Source: Gemmatimonadota bacterium
GTDB taxonomy: Bacteria; Gemmatimonadota; Gemmatimonadetes; Gemmatimonadales; Gemmatimonadaceae
Direction: 5' to 3'
Length of the DNA: 43,352 nt
Assembly (NCBI GenBank): GCA_028876525.1
Contig: JAGWRI010000049.1
Coordinates: 1 to 43,352, forward strand
Shown: positions 8,392-17,908 of the stretch, piece by piece
Position numbering within the stretch: position 1 is the first letter of the stretch
How the letters are laid out: every line of letters begins with the position of its first letter
Made by a program: the position numbers and the translations under genes
Notes under the pieces: model-generated
Told to the model about the DNA's origin: nothing
The model's database searches: none
The model's input: the letters and a program-made list of their open reading frames with translations, nothing else

Positions 8392-10853
8392 GGGCGGCTC
8401 CCGGCCAGCAGGCGCCCCAGGGCGTCGAATGCACGGCCGAACGCCGGCCAGTCGCCGCGGCGCAGGGCGTCGCGCATGCTCTGGTAGAGTTGGGCGGCGG
8501 CGCGGCGGAGATCGGCCGGCGCGGCGGCCGTTCCCGGCGCGGCGGGGAGCGCCACGCCGGCGCCCTGCCGAAGGGTCGTGGCGACGTGCACCGAGTCGTC
8601 GGCGAGGTAGGCCACGTCGAGCAGGCGCGGCACGGCGCCCGGCGTCCACTCGTAGACCGGCTGGGCGTAGCCGAGCTGATTGCCGAGCATGAAGGCGCGG
8701 ACCACCCCATGGACCGCGCTCTGGTCGGCGGGGCGCGCCGCGCTGTCGGCCCGCGCCAGGCGGTCGAGGATGGCGTGCCACAGGGGGCCGCTCTCGCCGG
8801 CCGCCGGTAGCCAGACCGTGCGGCGCCGGGGCCCGCCGACGGTGACCAGCACGCCGCGCGCCCGCTCGCTCTGGTCGAGCAGCGGAATCTCGAGCGCCGT
8901 CGGGCCGCCGGCGGGGAGCGCGTACATGGGAAACTGCGCCGCGAGGGTGCTGTCGGCTCCGTCCAGCACCGGCGGATGCATGGGGCGGTGGCGGTCGGCG
9001 CGGTTGCCGTAGAGTCCGAACGCGAGCGCCAGCGCGCGCGCCGCGTCCACCGGGGGCGGCAGGTCGCGGCGGATCGCGGCGGGCACGTCGCGCGCCGGCA
9101 CGAAGAGGCGCGGGAATTCGGCCACCCAGCTCGCGGCGATGGGATCGAGCGTGCTGTCGGCCACGAGCTGCACGGCCCCGGTGCTGGACAGCACGAGCGC
9201 GGTGGCCGCGTGCTGGAAGTACGTGCGGCTCCGGCCGGCGATCACGAAATCGCGGCTGAGCGGATAGGTGGACGAGGCGGAGTAGAGGTCGATGACCCAG
9301 AACAGCGAGTCGCCGTAGACGAGCGGCGCGATCCGGGTGCCCTGGACGAAGAACGGGGCCAGCGCGCCGACCCGCTCGCGCACGTCGCGCACGGTGACGA
9401 GCGCGGGGGCCGGCTCCGGGAGCTCCTGCACCCACAGGCGCGGGTTGCGCACGCTGAGCGCTTCGGCGAGCCGCTCGAGCGGAGTCGTGAGGGGCACGCC
9501 GTTCACGCGGTGAGCCGAGTCGGGGACCACCACGTATCCGCTCGCCGAGTCCATCACGATCGACGGGGCGAGCACGACGGCGTCGTCGTCGGTGCCCGGC
9601 TCGGGCACGCGCACCGGGGCCCCGCGGTCGTCGGCCGCCGAGGCAATGGTGCGGACGGCGATGCCGAGCGGAGCCGCCTCGCCCGGATCGGGCGGCGGCT
9701 CGGGCGAGGTCACGAGGGCCACGATGCCCTCCGGGCGGCTCACCCATCCCACGCGCGCGCCCCGGCTGAGGCGCGACTCGGCCTCGACCGCGCGCGACAG
9801 CGGCACGGCGTCCCAGGCCGGCACGCCGATGGCGGCCGCGGCGAGGGTGCGGTACACGAGCGACGAGTCGCCGATCTCGATCCGGTCGGCGGCGTAGGCG
9901 CGGCGGGTGTAGCCGGCGCGGGTGGCCAGGTACGGGGCCTCGCGCCGCGCCGGGTCGGGGTCGTCGGGGAACCGGCTCGCGATCAGCGGCGCCAGGTCGC
10001 GGGTCACGATGCCCGTGAGCAGCACGCCGCCGATGGCGGTCACCACGAGGCGGCGCTGGCCGGTCCACCCCGCCCAGATGACGATGAGGCCGGCGGCCAC
10101 GGTGACGATGGCCAGCACGAGGTCGCCCGGAATGCCGACGCGGTGGTCCACCGACGTGAAGGCGCGGTCCGGGCCCGAGCCGGCGAGCAGGATGCCGTAC
10201 ATCTCGAGGCGGAAGTGCCAGGCGAGGAGAAGCGTCAGCACGCCCGCGAGCACCGCGAGATGCCGCCGGACGTACTCGGAGACGTGGAGGCGACCGCGCT
10301 CCAGGCGCAGCCCCGGGGTCAGGATGTAGAGGAAGACGACCACCGCGGCGACGCACAGCACGCTGGCGGTGAGCCAGGCGAAGACCGTGTGTTCGAACGG
10401 GAGCTGGTAGGTGAAGAAGCCCAGGTCGGCGTTGAAGTACGGGTCGCTCTCGCCGAACGGCCGGCCGACGCGCGCGAGGAGGAACCCGGTCCAGTCGCTG
10501 AGCGAGAACGCGAGCGCCACGCCGACGACGCCGGCGAGGGCGACGGTCACGCCGGTGAGGGCGCGGTTGGAGACCTCCTCGCCGATGTCGAGGTTGCCGA
10601 TGCGGCGCGGGAGGACGAGCGAGACCACCGACTGGCGCACGGCGTAGAAGTTCGCGAACGCGAACAGGCCGACGGCCAGCGCGCCGATGGCGCGGAGCGC
10701 GACGAGCGACGCGAGGCGCGCCTCCCAGAGGGAGAGGGCGCCGAGGGCGCGGTACCAGCGGTAGCCGGCATAGAACTGCGAAACCTCGCGGGCGGCGAGC
10801 AGGACGACTGCGGCCGTCAGCAGCGCGAGCCCGAGCCACCGCCGCGAGGTCAC
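8388..10853 (-). CDS. UPF0182 family integral membrane protein
   Basis: An 821-residue membrane protein of the UPF0182/COG1615 family, function unknown. About seven hydrophobic helices fill the first 290 residues (for example near 5-21, 48-68, 100-118, 155-178, 205-222). The rest is a large soluble domain, probably extracytoplasmic. Family marks include DPYFNADLGFFTYQLPF, VYGDSLFWVIDLYSAS and the conserved stretch near TRAGYTRRAYAADRIE. The GTG start lies 1 nt after the phosphomannomutase stop, and the stop overlaps the carbamate kinase GTG. Arrangement within an operon of sugar-phosphate and TCA enzymes gives no clear hint of its role. Family placement is by recalled pattern and was not searched. 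Confidence 0.85.
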   Translation of the reverse strand: MTSRRWLGLALLTAAVVLLAAREVSQFYAGYRWYRALGALSLWEARLASLVALRAIGALAVGLFAFANFYAVRQSVVSLVLPRRIGNLDIGEEVSNRALTGVTVALAGVVGVALAFSLSDWTGFLLARVGRPFGESDPYFNADLGFFTYQLPFEHTVFAWLTASVLCVAAVVVFLYILTPGLRLERGRLHVSEYVRRHLAVLAGVLTLLLAWHFRLEMYGILLAGSGPDRAFTSVDHRVGIPGDLVLAIVTVAAGLIVIWAGWTGQRRLVVTAIGGVLLTGIVTRDLAPLIASRFPDDPDPARREAPYLATRAGYTRRAYAADRIEIGDSSLVYRTLAAAAIGVPAWDAVPLSRAVEAESRLSRGARVGWVSRPEGIVALVTSPEPPPDPGEAAPLGIAVRTIASAADDRGAPVRVPEPGTDDDAVVLAPSIVMDSASGYVVVPDSAHRVNGVPLTTPLERLAEALSVRNPRLWVQELPEPAPALVTVRDVRERVGALAPFFVQGTRIAPLVYGDSLFWVIDLYSASSTYPLSRDFVIAGRSRTYFQHAATALVLSSTGAVQLVADSTLDPIAASWVAEFPRLFVPARDVPAAIRRDLPPPVDAARALALAFGLYGNRADRHRPMHPPVLDGADSTLAAQFPMYALPAGGPTALEIPLLDQSERARGVLVTVGGPRRRTVWLPAAGESGPLWHAILDRLARADSAARPADQSAVHGVVRAFMLGNQLGYAQPVYEWTPGAVPRLLDVAYLADDSVHVATTLRQGAGVALPAAPGTAAAPADLRRAAAQLYQSMRDALRRGDWPAFGRAFDALGRLLAGSRP

Positions 10854-10854
10854 G

Positions 10855-12225
10855 TCACACCCGCACGCCCTGGGCGCGCAGCCAGCCTTCCATCTCGCCG
10901 CGGATCGCGGCCAGCCGCTCCGGGGTCCGGGCCTCGAACCGGGCGACGATCACGGGCTGGGTATTGGAGGCGCGGATGAGCCCCCATCCGTCGCCGAACA
11001 GCACGCGCACGCCGTCGACGTCGATCACGTCGTGCGAGGCGCGAAAGTGATTCACGGCGCGCTTGACGACTGCGAACTTGAGGTCGTCGGGGCAGTCGAT
11101 GCGGATCTCTGGGGTGACCTCGTAGGCGGGCACGTCGGCGAGCAGCTCGCGAACCGTGCGGCCGGCGGCGGCGACGATGCGGAGGATTCGCGCCGCCGCG
11201 TACAGCGCGTCGTCGTGGCCGTAGAACCCCTCGGTGAAGAACATGTGGCCGGACATCTCGCCGGCCAGGGGCGCGTGCAGCTCCTTCATCTTCTCCTTGA
11301 TGAGCGAGTGCCCGGTCTTCCACATCACGGGCTCGCCGCCGGCGGCGCGAATGGCGTCGGGCAGGGCCTGCGAACACTTCACGTCGAAGATGACGGCCTG
11401 CCCCTGCCCCGTGCGCGCCAGCACGTCGCGGGCGTAGAGGATGAGCAGGCGGTCGCCCCACACGATCGCGCCCCGGTCGTCCACGATGCCGATGCGGTCG
11501 GCGTCGCCGTCGAAGGCGATGCCCAACTCGGCGCCGTCGGCGCGCACCGCGGCGACGAGCGCGGCGAGGTTCTCGGGGACGGTGGGATCGGGGTGGTGGT
11601 TGGGGAAGGTCCCGTCGCTCTCGCAGAACAGGCCCCGCCCCGCGACGCCCAGCCGCGCGAACAGCTGCGGCGCGACCAGCGCACCGGCGCCGTTGCCGCA
11701 GTCGTAGACGACCTTCACCGGCCGGGCGAGGGGCCCGGTGCGGGCCACGATGTCGTCGAGGTAGCGGGCCACGACCTGCTCGTCGCGCACGGTGCCGCGG
11801 CGGGCCGACGCGGCGGCCGGCGTCTGCGTGATCCGGTACAGCTCCTGGATCTCGGCGCCGTACACCGGGGCCGTGCCGCGGCTGATCTTGAACCCGTTGA
11901 ACTCGGGGGGATTGTGCGACCCGGTGATCTGGATGCCGCCGGCCACGTCGAGGTGATTCAGGGCCCAGTACACGAGCGGGGTGGGAACGACGCCGACGTC
12001 CACGACGTCGCGGCCGGCGCCGGTGAGCCCGTTGACGAGGGCGTCGCGCAGCGCCGCGCCGCTGGGGCGATTGTCGCGCCCGACCACGATCGGGCCCGGC
12101 AGGCCGCGGGCGTCGAGATGGCGGGCGTACGCCGAGCCCACGGCGTGCGCCGCCTCGGCCGTGAGGTCCTGCCCCACCACGCCGCGGATGTCGTATTCGC
12201 GAAAGATGCCGGATGCCAGTGCCAT
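10855..12225 (-). CDS. Phosphomannomutase/phosphoglucomutase
   Basis: A 456-residue alpha-D-phosphohexomutase, likely acting on mannose- and glucose-phosphates for cell-surface sugar nucleotides (AlgC/ManB type). The phospho-serine loop is TGSHNPPEFNG with Ser103, the metal loop is DGDADRIG, and the sugar-specificity loop is GEMSGHMFF (GEMSGH is the PMM/PGM form). FREYDIRG near the N-terminus is also typical. The tracked start is a TTG; the ATG at 12225 is preferred, with GAGGA 6 nt upstream. That ribosome binding site lies immediately after the U-tract of the nuo terminator, which leaves no room for an ordinary promoter between them. Confidence 0.93.
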   Translation of the reverse strand: MALASGIFREYDIRGVVGQDLTAEAAHAVGSAYARHLDARGLPGPIVVGRDNRPSGAALRDALVNGLTGAGRDVVDVGVVPTPLVYWALNHLDVAGGIQITGSHNPPEFNGFKISRGTAPVYGAEIQELYRITQTPAAASARRGTVRDEQVVARYLDDIVARTGPLARPVKVVYDCGNGAGALVAPQLFARLGVAGRGLFCESDGTFPNHHPDPTVPENLAALVAAVRADGAELGIAFDGDADRIGIVDDRGAIVWGDRLLILYARDVLARTGQGQAVIFDVKCSQALPDAIRAAGGEPVMWKTGHSLIKEKMKELHAPLAGEMSGHMFFTEGFYGHDDALYAAARILRIVAAAGRTVRELLADVPAYEVTPEIRIDCPDDLKFAVVKRAVNHFRASHDVIDVDGVRVLFGDGWGLIRASNTQPVIVARFEARTPERLAAIRGEMEGWLRAQGVRV

Positions 12226-12235
12226 ACGAGTCCTC

Positions 12236-12268
12236 AAAAAACGGACGGGGCCGCGCCGGGCCCCGTCC
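12236..12268 (-). terminator. Intrinsic terminator of the nuo operon
   Basis: A perfect 10-bp stem (GGACGGGGCC with GGCCCCGTCC) closing a 6-nt loop is followed on the minus strand by TTTTTT. It lies 24 nt after the nuoN stop. The U-run ends about 10 nt before the phosphomannomutase ATG, and the ribosome binding site GAGGA follows it directly. It is the strongest terminator in the window. Confidence 0.9.
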
Positions 12269-12292
12269 CTTGCCGCGCCGCCGACGGCCGGG

Positions 12293-13819
12293 TTACGGTC
12301 GCGGGGCGCGGGCGGTGATCGGCGCGACGGTGACCGGCGTGGCCCGCAGCGCGCCGGCGCGCGCCAGTCCGACGAGCTGGTCGGGCACGAGCCCCAGGAC
12401 CAGGATCGCGAGCACGCTCACGAGGAGCACGGCGCGGGTGAGGCCGGGGGTCGGGCCGGGGGCCGGCGCGTCGTCGGGCCGCGGCTTCATGAACATCACC
12501 ATCACCACGGAGAGATAATAGCCCGCCGACACCACGGTGGTCAGCACCAGGATCACGGCGAGCGCGACCTGGGGCGCGGGCGCCTGGAGGGCGGCCTGCA
12601 GGACGTACCACTTGGCGAAGAACCCTGCCCCGCCGAACACCGGGAAGCCGAGCAGCGACAGCATCAGGATGCCCATGCCCAGCGCCAGCCACGGGCGCAC
12701 GCCCCACAGGCCGGCGAGGTCGTCGATCATCACCGGACGGTCGTCCTGGCGGCTGAGCACGATGATGACGGCAAAGGCGCCGAAGGTGGCCAGCGTGTAG
12801 GCCAGCAGGTAGAAGAGCAGCGCCGAGCCTGCTTGCCCGCTGCCCGCGGCGAGCGCGACGAGCAGGAAGCCGGCGTGGGCGATGCTCGAGTAGGCGAGCA
12901 TGCGCTTGATGTTGCGCTGGGCGAGCCCGACGGCGTTGCCGACGATCATCGTGGCGACGGCGAGGCCGGCCACGGCGGGCCGCCAGGCGTCGAACGCCGC
13001 CGGGAACGCCTCCATCCAGACGCGGAGCAGCGCCGCGAACGCGGCGGCCTTGACCGTGGCGGCCATGTAGGCGGTGATCGGCGACGGCGCGCCGTCGTAG
13101 ACGTCGGGCGCCCACATGTGGAACGGCACCGCGGCGACCTTGAACCCGAACCCGATGAGCATCAGCGCGACGCCGATGACGAGCAGCGGGCTGCCGGCCA
13201 GCCGCAGCTCGCCGATCCGGGAGGCGATGTCGCCGAGGTTGGTGGATCCGGTGGCGCCGTACACGAGCGCCATGCCGTACAGCAGGAACGCCGTGGCGAA
13301 GGCGCCGAGCAGGAAGTACTTGAGGGCGCCCTCGGCGCCGCGCGCGCTGCGGCGGTTGATGCCGGCCAGCGCGTACACCGACAGCGACATCAGCTCGACG
13401 CCGAGAAAGACGATCATCAGGTCCTGGGCGGCGGCGAGAAGCATCATGCCGGCCGACGCGAACAGGATCAGCACGTGCGACTCGGCCGTGCCGATGTCCT
13501 GGCGGGCGTTGTCGTCAATGGTGAGGGCGATGGCGAACACGGTGCCGAGCAGGATCACGACGTCGGCCATCCAGCGGAAGTTGTCCACCGCGATCGGGCC
13601 TTCGGTGGCCGTCCGCTGGGCGTAGAGGCTGGAAATGACGTAGAGCCCGGTGGCCAGGGCGAGCGCGAGGCTCGCGAAGCCGACGTGACGCTGGTGGGCC
13701 GTGCTGGGCGGCCGCCAGGCCGCCCACACGAGGAGCAGCATGGCGCCCGCCACGAGCAGGAGGTCGGGCCCGAGGGCGGTCATGAGCTGGGCGGGCACGG
13801 CGAGATCGAGGGGACGCAT
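12293..13819 (-). CDS. nuoN: NADH:quinone oxidoreductase subunit N
   Basis: A 508-residue, very hydrophobic antiporter-like subunit of complex I with about 14 membrane helices; it takes part in proton translocation. Family marks include the region GVELMSLSVYAL, KYFLLGAFATAFLLYG and the KVAAVPFHMWAPDVYDGAP motif containing the conserved membrane lysine/histidine region, and RNIKRMLAYSSIAHAGF. The ATG at 13819 shares one base with the nuoM stop; a GTG one codon upstream would give an ATG-GTG pair and a 4-nt overlap, so the exact start is uncertain by one residue. It is the last gene of the operon. Confidence 0.96.
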   Translation of the reverse strand: MRPLDLAVPAQLMTALGPDLLLVAGAMLLLVWAAWRPPSTAHQRHVGFASLALALATGLYVISSLYAQRTATEGPIAVDNFRWMADVVILLGTVFAIALTIDDNARQDIGTAESHVLILFASAGMMLLAAAQDLMIVFLGVELMSLSVYALAGINRRSARGAEGALKYFLLGAFATAFLLYGMALVYGATGSTNLGDIASRIGELRLAGSPLLVIGVALMLIGFGFKVAAVPFHMWAPDVYDGAPSPITAYMAATVKAAAFAALLRVWMEAFPAAFDAWRPAVAGLAVATMIVGNAVGLAQRNIKRMLAYSSIAHAGFLLVALAAGSGQAGSALLFYLLAYTLATFGAFAVIIVLSRQDDRPVMIDDLAGLWGVRPWLALGMGILMLSLLGFPVFGGAGFFAKWYVLQAALQAPAPQVALAVILVLTTVVSAGYYLSVVMVMFMKPRPDDAPAPGPTPGLTRAVLLVSVLAILVLGLVPDQLVGLARAGALRATPVTVAPITARAPRP

Positions 13820-15417
13820 CACTCAATCCCTCCCGCCGGCGCCTGGTTCTGCGCGATGGCCCGCGTCTGCACCGACTGCACGAAGCGCTCGGCCGAGGGC
13901 TCCATGCGCCGGAGCACGGGCTCGGGATAGACGCCCAGCCAGACGATGCCGGCGAGCAGCGGAATGAGCAGCGCCAGCTCGCGGCGGTTCAGGTCGGGGA
14001 TGTGGAAGTTGGCCTTCTTGTCCAGGGCGTTGAACAGGATGCGCTGGATGGCCCACAGGAGGTAGGCGGCGGAAAAGATGACCGCGGTGGCGGCGATGAG
14101 GGCATACACCGGATAGGTCCGGAATGCGCCGATGAGGACGAGGAACTCGCCGATGAACCCGTTGGTGCCCGGCACGCCGATGCTGCTGAACGTCACGACG
14201 GTGAGGGCGGCGGCGAACATCGGCACCACGCGGGCGATCCCGCCGTAGTCCTCGATCAGGCGCGTGTGACGACGCTCGTAGATCATCCCGATGAGGAAGA
14301 ACAGCGCGCCGGTGGAGATGCCGTGGTTGATCATCACCATCAGCGCGCCCTGCACGCTCTGCACCGTGAGGGCGAAGATGCCCAGCATCACGAACCCGAG
14401 GTGGCTCACCGAGGAATACGCCACGAGCTTCTTGAAGTCGGGCTGGACGAGCGACACGAGCGCGCCGTACACGATGCCGATCACCGCCAGGGTGAGGACG
14501 ATGGCGCGCACGGTGGCGTTGGTGGCCACCGCCGGAAACAGGGGCACGGCCAGCCGGATGAACCCGAACGTGCCCAGTTTGAGCATGATGCTGGCCAGCA
14601 CCACCGACCCCGGCGTCGGCGCCTCGACGTGGGCGTCGGGGAGCCACGTGTGGAAGGGGAACATCGGCACCTTCACCGCGAAGGCGAGGAAGAAGGCGCC
14701 GAACAGCCAGAACGCCGCCGTGTGGGACACCCGCGCCGTGGCGAGGATGGCGTCGTAGCTGAAGTCGGGAATGCCGGTGAGGCGCGACCGCGCGGCGAGC
14801 CCGAGGTACACGATGGCGACGAGCATCAGCAGCGAGCCGACCATCGTGTAAAGGAAGAACTTGATGCTGGCGTACAGCCGCCGATCGCCGCCCCAGACGC
14901 CGACGATGAAGTACATCGGCACGAGCATCACTTCCCACATCACGTAGAAGAGGAAGAGATCGAGCGACATGAACACGCCCAGCATCCCGGCCGTCAGGAT
15001 GAGCAGCAGCGCGTAGTAGGCGTGGGTCCGCCTGCGGATGCTCGTCCAGCCGCCGAGGACGGCCAGCACCATGATCGACGTCGTGAGCAGGATCATCATC
15101 AGCGAGATCCCGTCGATGCCGAGCGAGAAGCGGATGCCCCAGGAGGGGATCCACGGAACGTTGAACGCCGCCTGCCAGCCCGCGACCGCGGGGTCGTACG
15201 CCCACCAGAGTCCGAGCGAGACGACGAACTCGGCGGCCAGGGTGACGAGGGCGATCAGGCGCGGCGCACCGGCCGTGCCCGAGGCCACGTCGTCGTCGCC
15301 CGGCGGGCCGCCCGGCGCGCCGTGCAGCCAGATCGCCGCGGCGCCCAGCGTGGGCACCAGCAGCAGCATCGGCAGCACCCAGTGCATGTACCCGATGGAG
15401 GTCAGGAATTCGTTCAT
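13819..15417 (-). CDS. nuoM: NADH:quinone oxidoreductase subunit M
   Basis: A 532-residue antiporter-like membrane subunit of complex I. The diagnostic FSLGIDGISLMMILLTT, the glutamate-bearing YVMWEVMLVPMYFIVG helix, VPMFPFHTWLPDAHVEAPT and KKLVAYSSVSHLGFVMLG are all present, giving the Glu and Lys residues of the proton channel. It starts at ATG 15417, overlapping the nuoL stop by 4 nt (ATGA). The track lists a much longer frame reaching 17688; its upstream part is an antiparallel-frame artefact over nuoL. Confidence 0.97.
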   Translation of the reverse strand: MNEFLTSIGYMHWVLPMLLLVPTLGAAAIWLHGAPGGPPGDDDVASGTAGAPRLIALVTLAAEFVVSLGLWWAYDPAVAGWQAAFNVPWIPSWGIRFSLGIDGISLMMILLTTSIMVLAVLGGWTSIRRRTHAYYALLLILTAGMLGVFMSLDLFLFYVMWEVMLVPMYFIVGVWGGDRRLYASIKFFLYTMVGSLLMLVAIVYLGLAARSRLTGIPDFSYDAILATARVSHTAAFWLFGAFFLAFAVKVPMFPFHTWLPDAHVEAPTPGSVVLASIMLKLGTFGFIRLAVPLFPAVATNATVRAIVLTLAVIGIVYGALVSLVQPDFKKLVAYSSVSHLGFVMLGIFALTVQSVQGALMVMINHGISTGALFFLIGMIYERRHTRLIEDYGGIARVVPMFAAALTVVTFSSIGVPGTNGFIGEFLVLIGAFRTYPVYALIAATAVIFSAAYLLWAIQRILFNALDKKANFHIPDLNRRELALLIPLLAGIVWLGVYPEPVLRRMEPSAERFVQSVQTRAIAQNQAPAGGIE

Positions 15418-17615
15418 GGCAGCACCGAGTGGTGGAAGGCGCCGAGGACGAGGAGGACGCCCAGGACCAGCACCCACGCGTACGTGCCGAGCTGTCCGGA
15501 CTGGAACTGCGAGCCGATCCACCCGGTGAGGCGGGCCAGCCAGGCGCTGCCGTTCACGAGCAGGCCGTCGATGAGGCCGGTGTCGATGCCGCGCCACAGC
15601 AGGTTGCGCGACACGTCGTACGTCGGCCGGACGACGGCCGCGTCGTAGATCTCGTCGACGTAGTACTTGTTGTTGAGCACCCGCTCGAAGCCCTGTTCGG
15701 GGCTGGCCTGCGCCTTGGGCACGAGCCGCGCCGGCTTGAGCACCGTCACGGCGATGGCGATGCCGGAGACGGCGATCGCGACGGCGACGGCGATGAGCAG
15801 CCCTTCGGTGCCGGCGGCCACTTCCCCGCCCGATCCGACCACGCGGGCCGTGCCGGCGCCCACGACCGGATCGAGCCAGTGCTCGAGGAGGCCGGTGGGC
15901 CCGAGCGGAAGCGCGCGGGTGACGATCTCCGGCAGATTGAACCAGCCGCCCACCGCGGCGAGGATGCCGAGCACGACCAGCGGACCGGTCATGACCCACG
16001 GCGCCTCGTGCAGGTGCGCGCGCTCCTGCTCGCCGGTGCGGTTCGGTCCGTGGAAGGTATAGAGCATGAGCCGCGTCATGTAGATCGCAGTCAGCAGCGC
16101 GGCGGCAAGGCCAAGGGCGTACGCGCCGTAGATGACCACGGTGCCGGGAAGTCCCAGCCAGTGCGCCTGGGCCAGCGTGCTGCCGTCGGCCCGCGAAAAC
16201 AGCGTGCCGAGGATCTCGTCCTTGGAGAAGAAGCCGGAGAACGGCGGGATGCCGGAGATGGCGAGGGTCGCGATCCACATCAGGATCCAGGTGACCTTCA
16301 TGTGCTTCCGGAGGCCGCCCATGTTGCGCATGTCCTGGGCGTCGTCGTGGCGGTGCGTGTGGTGGTACGCCTCGTGCATGACGTGGATCACCGAGCCGGC
16401 GCCGAGGAAGAGCAGCGCCTTGAAGAAGGCGTGCGTCATCAGGTGGAAGATGCCGGCCACGTATGCCCCGGCCCCGACGCCGACGAACATGTAGCCGAGT
16501 TGGGACACCGTGGAGTACGCGAGGACCTTCTTGATGTCCCACTGCTTGAGGCCGATCGTCGCCGCGAAGAACGCCGTGAGCGCGCCGACCACGATCACGG
16601 TCAGGCCGGCCACCGGCGCGGCGGCGAAGATGAAGTTGCTGCGCGCGATGAGGTAGACGCCGGCGGTGACCATCGTCGCGGCGTGGATCAGCGCCGAGAC
16701 CGGGGTCGGACCGGCCATCGCGTCGGGGAGCCAGATGTAGAGCGGGATCTGGGCGCTCTTGCCCGTGCAGCCGAGGAAGAAGAACAGCGCGATGGCCGTG
16801 ATCAGCGGGCCGCCGAACACGAACGCGCCGGCCTGCGCCTGGAGGGCGCTGAAGTCGAGCGTCCCGTAGTTCGCGAACAGGAGGAACATCGCGATCAGGA
16901 ACCCGAAGTCGCCGATGCGGTTGACGATGAACGCCTTCTTGCCGGCGTCGGCGTTGGCCTTCTCGCTGAACCAGAAGCCGATGAGCAGGTACGAGCACAG
17001 CCCCACGCCCTCCCACCCGATGAACAGCAGCGGATAGTTGGCGCCGAGCACCAGCACGAGCATGAAGAAGACGAACAGGTTCAGATAGGCGAAGTACCGC
17101 GGATACCCGGGGTCCTCGCGCATGTAGCCGACGCTGAAGATGTGGATCAGCATGCCGACGCCGGTCACGACGAGCACCATGACCATCGACAGCTGGTCCA
17201 GCCGGAACGCGACGTCGACCGACAGGTCGCCCACCGGCATCCACGAGAAGTAGCGCTGGACGAAGGGGGCGCTCAGGTCGGGCACCGCGCGCATGGCCAG
17301 GAACGCCGCCGCGGCGAGCAGGAAGGCCGCCACGAGCACGCCGGGGCCGACGATGCTGGTGACGGCGGCGAACCGGTGCCGGGTGGACGCGTGGGCGGCA
17401 TGGGCGTCCCCGTGCCCGGCGCCGTCGTCGTCGCCGTGGGCGGCGTGCGACGCCGCGGTGGGGTCTGCCGGGCCGAAGTGCGCGGCCGACGTCAACGCCA
17501 CGAGCCCGTTGATCAGGAACCCGAGCAGCGGCAACAGGGGGATGGCCCACATCCAGCCGGCTGCGGTGCCGGCCAGGGGGTTCGTCCCCGCGGAAGCTGC
17601 GGATTGGATGAGCAT
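15414..17615 (-). CDS. nuoL: NADH:quinone oxidoreductase subunit L
   Basis: A 733-residue distal antiporter-like subunit of complex I, which carries the long lateral helix along the membrane arm. Marks include FIGWEGVGLCSYLLIGFW, CTGKSAQIPLYIWLPDAMAGPTPVSALIHAATMVTAGVY-type residues and KKVLAYSTVSQLGYMFVG. Length is at the upper end of the family. An oddity is a His/Asp-rich segment at residues 46-80 (AAHGDDDGAGHGDAHAAH) between the first two membrane helices, where most NuoL proteins have a short loop. ATG at 17615 shares one base with the nuoK stop. Confidence 0.97.
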   Translation of the reverse strand: MLIQSAASAGTNPLAGTAAGWMWAIPLLPLLGFLINGLVALTSAAHFGPADPTAASHAAHGDDDGAGHGDAHAAHASTRHRFAAVTSIVGPGVLVAAFLLAAAAFLAMRAVPDLSAPFVQRYFSWMPVGDLSVDVAFRLDQLSMVMVLVVTGVGMLIHIFSVGYMREDPGYPRYFAYLNLFVFFMLVLVLGANYPLLFIGWEGVGLCSYLLIGFWFSEKANADAGKKAFIVNRIGDFGFLIAMFLLFANYGTLDFSALQAQAGAFVFGGPLITAIALFFFLGCTGKSAQIPLYIWLPDAMAGPTPVSALIHAATMVTAGVYLIARSNFIFAAAPVAGLTVIVVGALTAFFAATIGLKQWDIKKVLAYSTVSQLGYMFVGVGAGAYVAGIFHLMTHAFFKALLFLGAGSVIHVMHEAYHHTHRHDDAQDMRNMGGLRKHMKVTWILMWIATLAISGIPPFSGFFSKDEILGTLFSRADGSTLAQAHWLGLPGTVVIYGAYALGLAAALLTAIYMTRLMLYTFHGPNRTGEQERAHLHEAPWVMTGPLVVLGILAAVGGWFNLPEIVTRALPLGPTGLLEHWLDPVVGAGTARVVGSGGEVAAGTEGLLIAVAVAIAVSGIAIAVTVLKPARLVPKAQASPEQGFERVLNNKYYVDEIYDAAVVRPTYDVSRNLLWRGIDTGLIDGLLVNGSAWLARLTGWIGSQFQSGQLGTYAWVLVLGVLLVLGAFHHSVLP

Positions 17616-17908
17616 CAGCCCTTGAGCAGGTTGATGTTCTGGAGGTCCACCGTGTGGCGGTGGCGGAAGAGCGCGATGATGATGGCAAGCCCGACGGCCG
17701 CCTCGGCGGCGGCCACGGTCATGACGAGGAACACGAACACCTGCCCCCCGGCCCCGTACACGCGGGCGAAGGCGACGAAGGTGAGGTTCACGGCGTTGAG
17801 CATCAGCTCCACGCACATGAACACGATGATCGCGTTGCGGCGCGTCAGCACGCCGATCACGCCGATCGAGAACAGCACGGCCGAGAAGAAGAGCGACTCA
17901 GCGAGCAT
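17615..17908 (-). CDS. nuoK: NADH:quinone oxidoreductase subunit K
   Basis: A 97-residue, three-helix membrane subunit of complex I. The two conserved membrane glutamates lie in [13 protein letters not shown] and in [11 protein letters not shown], and are part of the proton path next to NuoJ and NuoN. Length is normal. The start overlaps the end of nuoJ by 11 nt and the stop shares a base with the nuoL ATG. Confidence 0.97.
   Translation of the reverse strand: MLAESLFFSAVLFSIGVIGVLTRRNAIIVFMCVELMLNAVNLTFVAFARVYGAGGQVFVFLVMTVAAAEAAVGLAIIIALFRHRHTVDLQNINLLKG

Noticed and set aside
7438-10839. An apparent 1133-residue fusion protein ending in carbamate kinase
   Set aside because: The first two thirds are out-of-frame translation of the UPF0182 gene. 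The GTGA junction and family start show carbamate kinase is a separate protein.
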